From Phenylobacterium sp. (GTDB lineage: Bacteria; Pseudomonadota; Alphaproteobacteria; Caulobacterales; Caulobacteraceae): 12,488 bases of DNA. Position numbers and translations under genes: made by a program. A model generated the notes under the pieces. The model worked only from the letters and a program-made list of their open reading frames with translations, ran no database searches and had not been told where the DNA came from. This document shows, one piece after another, positions 1 to 7,235 of this stretch. Positions within the stretch are counted from its first letter, which is position 1, and the number at the start of each line of letters is the position of its first letter. The stretch lies in NCBI GenBank assembly GCA_019264505.1, contig JAHUZY010000351.1, positions 1 to 12,488 on the forward strand, read 5' to 3'.

Positions 1-947
1 ATCTTGAGGGGGGCTGGACCGCCGCCCATGACGGCGAGGCCCTCTATCCGCAGCAGAGCGTCAGCAAGCTCTGGGTGGCGGTCAGCGTCCTGGACGCGGT
101 GGATCGCGGCGTGCTGAGCCTGGACGATCCGGTCCTGGTGCGGCGGGAGGATCTGAGCATCTTCCACCAGCCGATCCGCGACCATGTGGGGCGCAACGGC
201 TACGCCACCACCGTGGGCGAGCTGCTGGCCAGCGCCGCCACCCGCAGCGACAATGCGGCCAACGACATCCTGATGCGGCTGGTGGGCGGGCCCGACCATG
301 TGCGGGCGGTGATCAGCGCCCGTGAACTGGGGGCCATCAGCCTCGCCGACGAGGAGCGCTACTTCCAGACCGCCATCGCCGGCCTCGACTGGCGGCCTGA
401 ATTCTCCTTCGGCCGCAATTTCTGGCGCGCCCGGGCCGCCATGCCCCAGGAAACCCGGCAGGCGGCCCTTGAGGCCTATCTCAGCGCCCCGCCCGACGGC
501 GCGAGCCCCGCCGCCATGGTCGAGGCGCTGGACCGGCTGGCTGCAGGCGAGCTGCTCTCGCCCAGCTCCACCGCCCTTCTGCTCGACCTGATGGCTCAGA
601 GCCGGACGGGACCCGAGCGGCTGGCCGGCGGCCTGGTCGAGGGCTGGCGGCTGGCGCACAAGACCGGCACGGGCCAGGTCCTGGGGCCCCGGGCCACCGG
701 CTACAACGATGTCGGCCTGCTGACCGCGCCCGACGGACGCACCTATGCGGTGGCGGTCTTCATCGCCGACACCACCCGCCCCGTCCCCGAACGGCAAGCC
801 CTGATGCAGGCGGTCACCCGCGCGGTCATCGCCCAACACCACGGTCTTGATCCCAGCCAGGCGACGGCGGAGGACTTCAACCTGATCCCCCTGCCCGCCC
901 AGGAGACCGCCGACCTGAGGCTCCGAGGGGATTTCCCGGCCCCGTAG
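1..947 (+). CDS. Class A beta-lactamase-like serine hydrolase, 5' end outside window
   Basis: Likely a periplasmic serine hydrolase that opens beta-lactams or acts on peptidoglycan-like substrates. The open frame (codons from base 3) runs in from the window edge, so the start and any signal peptide are missing. GTG at 75 is not the real start, because the catalytic SVSK (SxxK, Ser codon 57-59) lies upstream of it. SDN is at 246-254 and KTG at 660-668. Exactly 34 residues after the Asn of SDN is a Glu within ERYFQ. This is the spacing of Glu166 in the ExxLN motif, with Phe and Gln replacing Leu and Asn. From that Glu to KTG there are 102 residues, against about 68 in TEM-type enzymes, so about 34 extra residues lie after the omega-loop region. 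The C-terminus overlaps the convergent MscS gene. Family membership is firm; real beta-lactamase activity is an inference. Confidence 0.85.
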   Translation, partial: LEGGWTAAHDGEALYPQQSVSKLWVAVSVLDAVDRGVLSLDDPVLVRREDLSIFHQPIRDHVGRNGYATTVGELLASAATRSDNAANDILMRLVGGPDHVRAVISARELGAISLADEERYFQTAIAGLDWRPEFSFGRNFWRARAAMPQETRQAALEAYLSAPPDGASPAAMVEALDRLAAGELLSPSSTALLLDLMAQSRTGPERLAGGLVEGWRLAHKTGTGQVLGPRATGYNDVGLLTAPDGRTYAVAVFIADTTRPVPERQALMQAVTRAVIAQHHGLDPSQATAEDFNLIPLPAQETADLRLRGDFPAP

Positions 948-2010
948 CCGCGCCGGCGAAGTTCAGGCGGTCCTTCGGCAGGGCCTCGGGCATTTCGGAC
1001 TGCAGGAAGGCGATCATCTTCTCGCGCACCTCGCAGCGCAGGTCGAAGGCCGTCGGCGCATTCCGGGCGCTCACCAGACAGCGCACCTGGATGGTCCGTT
1101 CGGAGGTTTCGGTGACCGCCAGATTGACCACCTGGCCGTCCCAGAGGGGCGAAGCCTTGGCGATCTCCTCCAGCTTGGCCCGGAGCACGCTGATCGGGGC
1201 CGCATAGTCCACATAGAGCATCACCGTGCCGATCAGGGAGGCGGTCTCCCGGGTCCAGTTCTGGAACGGCTGCTGAATGAAATAGGTCAGCGGCAGGATC
1301 ATGCGCCGCCAGTCCCACAGGCGGACCACCACATAGGTGGAGGTGATCTCCTCGATCTGCCCCCACTCGTTCTCGACGATCACCGCGTCATCGATGCGGA
1401 TGGGCTGGGTGGTGGCGATCTGCACCCCGGCGATCAGGTTGGTCAGGAAGGGCTGCAAAGCCAGACCCGCAATGATGCCCGCCGCGCCCACCGAGGCCAG
1501 CAGGCTGATCCCGTACTGACGGACGCCAGGAAAGGTCATCAGGGCGAGGCCCGCCGTCAGGACGACGATCAATATGCCCGCGGTTCGGGTGAGGATCTTC
1601 GTCTGGGTGACATGCTTGCGCGCCATGAGGTTGTCCTCGGCGTCCAGCTTGAAGCGCCTCACATAGAGGAGGCTCCAGATGTCCAGGGCGGTCAGCGCGC
1701 TCCAGCCCATCAGGATCACGAAGGCCACCGCCAGGATCCGGCGCAGGGCCTCCACCCCGCCCTCGCCGAGCTGGGCGAAGCTCGCCCCGACCGCGAGGCC
1801 AAAGATCAGGGCCGCCAGGCGGGTGGGCCGGCGCAGCTTGACCACCAGGGTAGCCCAGTAGCTGTCCCTGCGCCGCAGGGTGCGGCGGATCATCCGGCTG
1901 ATCAGTCCGTGCAGGATCAGGCCCGCCAGGGCGCCCAGCCCAAGGACCGAGAGATTGACGAGCCACAGGGGCGCCCACTCGGGGCGATAGGCATAGATCA
2001 GGTTCGCCAT
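877..2010 (-). CDS. MscS-family mechanosensitive ion channel
   Basis: An inner-membrane channel expected to gate under membrane tension or to act as a small-conductance osmotic valve. The 377-residue protein has about five membrane segments (about 13-37, 64-82, 88-114, 141-163 and 167-198). The last is the Gly/Ala-rich pore helix (GAAGIIAGLALQ...NLIAG) typical of MscS TM3. The beta-domain follows (DDAVIVENEWGQIEEI, then RLWDWRRMILP), and a soluble C-terminal domain runs to about residue 350. The ATG has a GAGG ribosome site 8 bases upstream. The last 24 or so residues are Gly/Pro/Arg-rich and unlike the rest; they are encoded opposite the end of the beta-lactamase-like gene. It is the last gene of the leftward block. 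Substrate and gating are unknown; the family call is strong. Confidence 0.92.
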   Translation of the reverse strand: MANLIYAYRPEWAPLWLVNLSVLGLGALAGLILHGLISRMIRRTLRRRDSYWATLVVKLRRPTRLAALIFGLAVGASFAQLGEGGVEALRRILAVAFVILMGWSALTALDIWSLLYVRRFKLDAEDNLMARKHVTQTKILTRTAGILIVVLTAGLALMTFPGVRQYGISLLASVGAAGIIAGLALQPFLTNLIAGVQIATTQPIRIDDAVIVENEWGQIEEITSTYVVVRLWDWRRMILPLTYFIQQPFQNWTRETASLIGTVMLYVDYAAPISVLRAKLEEIAKASPLWDGQVVNLAVTETSERTIQVRCLVSARNAPTAFDLRCEVREKMIAFLQSEMPEALPKDRLNFAGAATGPGNPLGASGRRSPGRAGGSG

Positions 2011-2103
2011 GCTTGTGACCTCGCTGTTGCCGGGACGAACCTCAAACGCACAGCCAAGCCACAGGATCGCAGATGACGGCCCGGACGGGATCCCTCGCCC
2101 TCA

Positions 2104-2124
2104 GGCGCCCAGGTCCTGGGCGCC
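2104..2124 (-). terminator. GC-rich perfect palindrome, possible terminator
   Basis: Two 10-bp arms (GGCGCCCAGG and its reverse complement) flank a single central base. In RNA this would be a 9-bp GC stem with a 3-base loop. It starts about 9 bases after the stop of the SnoaL-like gene on the minus strand. No T-run follows, so it is not a classical intrinsic terminator. It could instead be a transcript-end stabiliser or a dyad binding site ahead of the MscS gene. Confidence 0.4.
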
Positions 2125-2132
2125 GCTGCGCC

Positions 2133-2516
2133 TCAGGGGGCGAAGCTGGAGCGGGCCTTGATCCCCCAGTGGCCGTCCTCGCAGGTGACCACATAGATGG
2201 AATCGAACCCGCCGATGACGCTGCCGTCCTTCCGGTAGCGGGTGAAGCGGGTGTCGATATGCACCTTGTCGTCGCCGGAATGGATGATCTCGCGCTTTTC
2301 CCAGGCCGAGTGGTCCCACTCCTTCAACGAGGCGTGGTCGAAGGTCGCCGGGGTCTGGTCGCCCTTGTTGATGATCCGCATCGTGTTTGACGCCAGGCGG
2401 ATCGAGGGGAAGTTGAAGGTCTGTTCGAAGGCCTTGATGTCCCGGGCGTTGAAGGCGGTCATGAAGGCGTCGAGGCAGGCCATGGCGGCGGCCTCGGATT
2501 GTGCGTTTCGGCTCAT
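2133..2516 (-). CDS. SnoaL/NTF2-like small protein
   Basis: A 127-residue soluble protein with no signal peptide or membrane segment. The pattern fits the NTF2-like/SnoaL cone fold: an N-terminal helix (about 6-33, with FNARDIKAF), then strands rich in aromatic and charged residues, ending in a motif of the form GGFDSIYVVTCEDGHWGIKARSSFA. Proteins of this fold are small hydrolases, isomerases or ligand-binding proteins, and the active residues cannot be assigned here. The ATG has a very strong Shine-Dalgarno (GGAGGAG), but that sequence is locked in a long hairpin (see 2519-2558). The gene follows the outer-membrane efflux factor after 75 bases in the same direction, so it may be read from the efflux transcript. 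Its function is not recognised. Confidence 0.8.
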   Translation of the reverse strand: MSRNAQSEAAAMACLDAFMTAFNARDIKAFEQTFNFPSIRLASNTMRIINKGDQTPATFDHASLKEWDHSAWEKREIIHSGDDKVHIDTRFTRYRKDGSVIGGFDSIYVVTCEDGHWGIKARSSFAP

Positions 2517-2518
2517 CG

Positions 2519-2558
2519 GCTCCTCCCGTCGGCCTGTGATCGGCCGTGCGGGAGGAGC
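2519..2558 (-). promoter_or_regulatory. Hairpin covering the Shine-Dalgarno of the SnoaL-like gene
   Basis: On the minus strand the arms GCTCCTCCCG and CGGGAGGAGC (10 bp, perfect) enclose a second 5-bp stem (CGGCC/GGCCG) with a 7-base loop and a small 2/1 internal bulge. The 3' arm contains the GGAGGAG ribosome site of the downstream gene and ends two bases before its ATG. The structure starts 33 bases after the stop of the outer-membrane factor gene. It could act as a translational switch, a transcript-end stabiliser for the efflux operon, or both. No U-run follows, which argues against a simple terminator. Confidence 0.6.
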
Positions 2559-2591
2559 TTAGGCGCGCCAAGGCGGCGATGAGAAGGCGGG

Positions 2592-3995
2592 TCAGCGCTC
2601 AGCCTGCGCCCAGCCACCGCCCAAGGCCCTGAACAGGGCGATCTGGGCGTCGGCCACCTGGGCCTGGGACTGGGCCAGTTGGGCCTTCAGCCCAGCCAGG
2701 GTGCGCTCGGCGTCCAGCACGCCCAGGAAGCTGTCGACCCCGGCCTCGTAGCGCATCCGCGACAGCCGCGCGGCCCGCTCCCCCTGGTCGGCGGCCCGTT
2801 GCAGGGCTGCGCGCCGGTCCAGAGCCTTGGCGTACTGGGTCAGGGCGGTCTCGGTCTCCTGCAGGGCGGTCAGATTGACCTGCTCGAAGCTCGCCAGGGC
2901 CGCATCGGCGCCGGCGCCCGCCTGGCTGATGCGCGATCGCGCCGCCAGGATATTGGGGAAGCTCCAGGAGATCAGCGGGCCGACGCTGAACTGGAAGTCG
3001 TCCCCGAGGTTGGAGGCGTCCGCAGCCTGGGTCGAGATGCTGCCGCCCAGGGTCACGCTGGGATAGAGGCTGGCCGTGGCCACGCCGATGCGGGCCGTCG
3101 CCGCCGCCAGCCGGCGCTCGGCGGCCCGCACATCGGGACGCCGCGCCAACAGGGCTGCGCCATCGCCGACGGGGATGGCCGTCGTCACCTCGGGCACGAC
3201 ATTGCAGGCCATGGCCGCGATGGGAGCCTCGGCCGGGGGCCGGCCGGTCAGCACCGCCAAGCGGAAAAGGGCGCTGTCACGCTGGGCCTCCAGCGGCGGC
3301 AGGGTGGCGCGGGTGGATTCCAGCTCGGTCTGAGCGCGGGCGACGTCGAGACCTGCGCCCCGGCCCAGCTCGAACTGCCGACCGGTCAGATCGGCGCTCT
3401 CCTGCTGCAGGTCCAGGGTCTGCTGGGCCGTGGCGATCTGGAGATTGGCCGCACACAGGTCGGCATAGGCCCTGGCCGTCTCGGCCGCGACGGTGACCCG
3501 GGCGGAGTCCAGCAGGGCCTCAGCCGCTCCGGCGTCGGCGCGGGCGGCCTCCACAGAGCGTCTCACCCGGCCGAAGAAGTCGACCTCATAGGCCGCCTCG
3601 AAGCCGGCCTGGACGCTGTCGCCCTCCACATAGGCGCCGGTGGCGGGGTTCTGCTGTCGGACCCGCGCGGCGCCCGCCGTGGCGGAGGTCGACGGCAGAA
3701 AACCCGTGCGGGCCTCGCCCAGGGCGGCGCGCACCTGGGCCAGGTTGGCCGCAGCCACGGCGATGTCGCGGTTGGCGGTGAAGGCCTGGGCGACCAGCTC
3801 GTCCAGCAACGGATCCTCGTAGAGCCGCCACCAGTCATCCGGCGCCGGGGCGGCGGCGAAGGGGCCGTCGGTGGCGGCGACGAAGGGGCCGGTCTCAGCG
3901 GCGACCGCCGTGGGGGGGTGGTAGTCGGGGCCGGCCGCGCAGGCCGCGAGAAGCGCCGCGCCGGCGAACAGGGCGGCCAGACGGGACGGGATCAC
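2592..3995 (-). CDS. RND efflux outer-membrane factor lipoprotein (OprM/NodT family)
   Basis: The outer-membrane channel of the tripartite efflux pump encoded here. The 467-residue protein starts with a lipoprotein signal (MIPSRLAALFAGAALLAAC), with a lipobox cysteine at residue 19, followed by AAGPDYHPP, typical of NodT/OprM proteins. Two outer-membrane efflux repeats of mostly helical, Ala/Gln/Leu-rich sequence follow, including the typical DWWRLYEDPLLDELV segment near the N-terminus and RRPDVRAAERRLAAATARIG in the middle. The start is GTG at 3995-3993. It overlaps the stop of the pump gene as GTGA and has GGAGG 7 bases upstream. The open frame continues upstream, antisense-like, into the pump gene, but the lipobox fixes the true start. 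Translation is probably coupled to the pump gene. Confidence 0.93.
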   Translation of the reverse strand: MIPSRLAALFAGAALLAACAAGPDYHPPTAVAAETGPFVAATDGPFAAAPAPDDWWRLYEDPLLDELVAQAFTANRDIAVAAANLAQVRAALGEARTGFLPSTSATAGAARVRQQNPATGAYVEGDSVQAGFEAAYEVDFFGRVRRSVEAARADAGAAEALLDSARVTVAAETARAYADLCAANLQIATAQQTLDLQQESADLTGRQFELGRGAGLDVARAQTELESTRATLPPLEAQRDSALFRLAVLTGRPPAEAPIAAMACNVVPEVTTAIPVGDGAALLARRPDVRAAERRLAAATARIGVATASLYPSVTLGGSISTQAADASNLGDDFQFSVGPLISWSFPNILAARSRISQAGAGADAALASFEQVNLTALQETETALTQYAKALDRRAALQRAADQGERAARLSRMRYEAGVDSFLGVLDAERTLAGLKAQLAQSQAQVADAQIALFRALGGGWAQAER

Positions 3996-6900
3996 GGGCG
4001 CGCCTCCGGGGCTTGGTGAGCGATGAGGCCAGGCTCGGGCGGCGGCTCTGCCACGACCTTGCGGCCCGGCAGGCGCTCGGCGAGGCGCCGGCAGACGACA
4101 TAGAAGACCGGCGTGAAGATCAGGCCGAAGATGGTCACCCCGATCATCCCGAACACCACCGAGGTGCCCAGAGCCTGACGCATCTCCTGGCCGGGGCCTG
4201 AGGCGATCGCCAGAGGCAGCACCCCGAAGATGAAGGCGAAGGAGGTCATCAGGATCGGCCGTAGCCGGGTCTTGGCCGCATGCACCGCCGCATCGAAGCG
4301 GTTCATGCCCATCTGGTCCTCGGCCTGCTTGGCGAACTCCACGATCAGGATGGCGTTCTTCGCCGCCATGGCCACCAGGACGATCAGTCCGACCTGGGTG
4401 AGGATGTTGTTGTCCATCCCCCGCATCCAGACCCCGAGCATGGCCGCCAGGATGCTGAGCGGCACGATCAGGATGATGGCCAGCGGCAGGGTGAAGGCCT
4501 CGTACTGGGCCGCCAGCACCAGGAAGACGAAGACCACCGCCATGGCGAAGACCAAGAGGGTCGTGTCTCCAGCCGCCTGCTCCTGATAGGCCAGTTCGGT
4601 CCACTGGAAGCTGACCCCGGCCGGCAGGGTCTCGGCCGCCAGGCGCTCCATCTCCATCAGGGCCTCGCCGGACGACACCCCAGGGGCGGCGCCGCCGATC
4701 ACCTCGGCGGACGGGGCGAGATTGAACCGCACCACCCGGGCCGGTCCAGAATCGTCGCGCAAGGTGGCGATGGTGCCCAGGGGCGCCATGCCCCCGGACA
4801 TGGTCCGCACCTTCAGATTGGCGATGTCGGCGGCCTGCGAACGGCCCGACGGCTCGGCCTGGGCGGTGACCCGGAAGGTCCGGCCCAGCATGTTGAAGTC
4901 GTTCACATAGGTGGAGCCCAGATAGGTCCCCAGCGTCTGGAAGACCTCTGCGGGCTGGACGCCGAGCAGCAGGGCGCGGTCACGGTCCACATCAGCGCTC
5001 AGGCGCGGGGCGCCGGTGTTGAACTGGTTGTAGACGCCGACCAGCTTCGGGTTCTGCGCCGCGGCGCCGGCCAGCTGGTTGGCCGCCTGCTCCAGGGCTG
5101 CGTAGCCGACCCCGCCGGTGTCCTGCACCATCATCTTGAAGCCGCCGGCGTTGCCGAGCCCTTCGACGGGCGGGGGCGCCAGGACGAAGATGTTGGCCTC
5201 CTCGATGGCGCCCATGCGCTGCATGATCATGCCGGCGATGTTCTGGGCCGACAGGTCGGATCCCCGCTCGCCCCAGTCGGTCAGGCGGATGAAGATGGTG
5301 GCGCTGTTCGAGGCCATGCTGAAGCTGGCGCCGTCGAGGCCGACAAAGGCGGCCATGTTCTGGATGCCAGCCATGGCGCCGATCTCGGCGGTGGCGCGCT
5401 GGACCACGGCGTCCGTGCGCTCCAGCGAGGCGCCAGGGGGAAGCTGGACGACGCCGATCAGCACGCCCTGGTCCTGCTCGGGGATGAAGCCCGTCGGCGT
5501 TTCGGTCAGGCGCCATCCGGTGGCCACCAGCAGGACCACATAGGCGACCAGCATGATGAAGCTCATCCGCACCAGACGGGCGGTCAGTCGCCCGAACCGG
5601 TCGCTCAGCCAGTCGAAGCCCTTGTTGAAGCGGTTGGCCGCGCCGGTGAGCGGCGCCATCCAGCGGGGGCCATGGGGCGCGTCATCCTCCCGGTGCGGCT
5701 TGAGCAGCAGGGCGGCCAGCGCCGGCGACAGGGTCAGCGAGACCAGCAGGGAGATGACGGTCGCCGCCGCGATGGTCACGGCGAACTGACGGTAGAACAT
5801 GCCCGGAATGCCCGAGACGAAGGCCGTGGGCACGAACACCGCGACCAGCACCAGGCTGATGGCCACCAGGGCGCCGGAGACCTCCTTCATCGACCTGTGG
5901 GCGGCTTCCCGTGGCGAGAGGCCTTCGCGGATGTTCCGCTCCACATTCTCAACCACGACGATGGCGTCATCGACGACGATGCCGACCGCCAACACGAGGG
6001 CGAACAGGGAGAGCGAGTTCAGCGAATAGCCGAGCGCCAGCTGCACGGCGAAGGTGCCCACCAGGGCGATCGGGATCGCCAGGATTGGAATGATCGCCGC
6101 GCGCCAGGTGTGCAGGAACACCACCACCACCAGCACGACCAGCAGGACGGCCTCGATGAGAGTGCTCTGCACCGCGGCCACGGAGGCCGCGACATATTCG
6201 GTGGGATTATAGGGGATCTGGTAGGCCAGCCCGCTCGGGAAGCTCGGCTCCAGATCGTCCAGGGCCGCGATCACGCCCTGCGCGGTGGAGAGCGCATTGG
6301 AGCCCGGCTGCTGCAGGACGGCCATGGCCACCCCCCGCTCGCCGGAGAAGTAGCCGCGCACCCCATAGTCCTGGGCGCCGATCTCGACCCGCGCCACGTC
6401 GCGCAGGCGGATGGTGCGCCCCTCGGCGTCCCGGCGCAGGACCACGTCGCCGAAGGCTTCGGGCGTGGACAGACGCCCCTGCACCTCGACGGGCAGTTCG
6501 TTGGCCACGGTCGGCCCGAAGGGCGGCTGGCCGACGGTGCCGCCGGCCGCCTGCAGGTTCTGGCCCCGCAGGGCCTCGACGATCTCGTTGGGCGTCAGGT
6601 TACGTTCGGCCGCCTTGCCGGGATCGATCCAGATCCGCATCGAATAGAGCCCGCCGCCGAAGATCTGCACCTCGCCGACGCCCTCGACCCGCAGAAGCCG
6701 TTCGCGCACTGTGGAGTTGGCGTAGTTGCCCACATAGTCGGCGTCGAGGCTGTCATCGGCGGCTGTCAGCCCGACCACCATCAGGAAGCCGGTGGACTGC
6801 TTGTTGACGGTGACGCCCACCTGCCGGACCTGTTCGGGCAGCCGAGGCTCGGCGAGGCTCACCCGGTTCTGGACCAGCACCTGGGCGGAATCCAGGTCCG

Positions 6901-7195
6901 TCCCCGGTTGGAAGGTGACCGTGATCTGGACCATGCCGTTGGAGGAGGACGAGGTCATGTAGATCATGTCCTCCACCCCATTGATCTCCTGCTCCAGCGG
7001 CGCAGCGACCGTCTCGGCCAGGGTCTCGGCTGAGGCGCCCGGATAGCTGGCGATGACGGCGACGGTCGGCGGCGCGATGTCCGGATACTGGGACAGAGCC
7101 AGCAGCGGATAGGCGAAGATGCCGATCAGGGTGATGAACACCGACAGCACCCCGGCGAAGATCGGGCGCTCGATGAAGAAGTGCGACAGACGCAT
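3992..7195 (-). CDS. acrB: RND multidrug efflux pump, inner-membrane subunit (AcrB/HAE1 family)
   Basis: A proton-driven inner-membrane pump that exports drugs, dyes, detergents and plant or bile compounds through the adaptor and outer-membrane factor. The 1067 residues are full length for the family. The start MRLSHFFIERPIFAGVLSVF is the usual first membrane helix. The proton-relay residues are all present: Asp409 and Asp410 in VGIVVDDAIVVVEN, Lys946 in AAKNAILIVEF, Arg977 and Thr984 in RLRPILMTS. These correspond to E. coli AcrB Asp407, Asp408, Lys940, Arg971 and Thr978. Two large periplasmic loops lie after TM1 and TM7. No clear Shine-Dalgarno precedes the ATG, and the gap from the adaptor stop is 40 bases. 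Substrate range cannot be read from the sequence. An acrB2-type role is suggested by the neighbouring genes. Confidence 0.96.
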   Translation of the reverse strand: MRLSHFFIERPIFAGVLSVFITLIGIFAYPLLALSQYPDIAPPTVAVIASYPGASAETLAETVAAPLEQEINGVEDMIYMTSSSSNGMVQITVTFQPGTDLDSAQVLVQNRVSLAEPRLPEQVRQVGVTVNKQSTGFLMVVGLTAADDSLDADYVGNYANSTVRERLLRVEGVGEVQIFGGGLYSMRIWIDPGKAAERNLTPNEIVEALRGQNLQAAGGTVGQPPFGPTVANELPVEVQGRLSTPEAFGDVVLRRDAEGRTIRLRDVARVEIGAQDYGVRGYFSGERGVAMAVLQQPGSNALSTAQGVIAALDDLEPSFPSGLAYQIPYNPTEYVAASVAAVQSTLIEAVLLVVLVVVVFLHTWRAAIIPILAIPIALVGTFAVQLALGYSLNSLSLFALVLAVGIVVDDAIVVVENVERNIREGLSPREAAHRSMKEVSGALVAISLVLVAVFVPTAFVSGIPGMFYRQFAVTIAAATVISLLVSLTLSPALAALLLKPHREDDAPHGPRWMAPLTGAANRFNKGFDWLSDRFGRLTARLVRMSFIMLVAYVVLLVATGWRLTETPTGFIPEQDQGVLIGVVQLPPGASLERTDAVVQRATAEIGAMAGIQNMAAFVGLDGASFSMASNSATIFIRLTDWGERGSDLSAQNIAGMIMQRMGAIEEANIFVLAPPPVEGLGNAGGFKMMVQDTGGVGYAALEQAANQLAGAAAQNPKLVGVYNQFNTGAPRLSADVDRDRALLLGVQPAEVFQTLGTYLGSTYVNDFNMLGRTFRVTAQAEPSGRSQAADIANLKVRTMSGGMAPLGTIATLRDDSGPARVVRFNLAPSAEVIGGAAPGVSSGEALMEMERLAAETLPAGVSFQWTELAYQEQAAGDTTLLVFAMAVVFVFLVLAAQYEAFTLPLAIILIVPLSILAAMLGVWMRGMDNNILTQVGLIVLVAMAAKNAILIVEFAKQAEDQMGMNRFDAAVHAAKTRLRPILMTSFAFIFGVLPLAIASGPGQEMRQALGTSVVFGMIGVTIFGLIFTPVFYVVCRRLAERLPGRKVVAEPPPEPGLIAHQAPEARP

Positions 7196-7235
7196 GGAAT
7201 GCGGTCCCGGAAGATGCGGTCGGAAAGGGTGCGGA

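Noticed and set aside
2679..4019. Open frame of 446 codons opposite the outer-membrane factor gene
   Set aside because: Antisense shadow with Gly/Arg/Gln-rich composition and no domain, opposite a clear lipoprotein gene.
3996..4604. Possible N-terminal extension of the outer-membrane factor (open to 4604)
   Set aside because: The upstream part is the pump gene read in another frame. The lipobox signal and the GTGA overlap with GGAGG set the start at 3995.
4280..7033. Open frame of 917 codons on the plus strand opposite the RND pump gene
   Set aside because: It is exactly antisense to a full-length pump with all catalytic residues. The translation is His/Gln/Gly/Asp-rich low-complexity, as expected from the reverse strand of GC-rich coding DNA.
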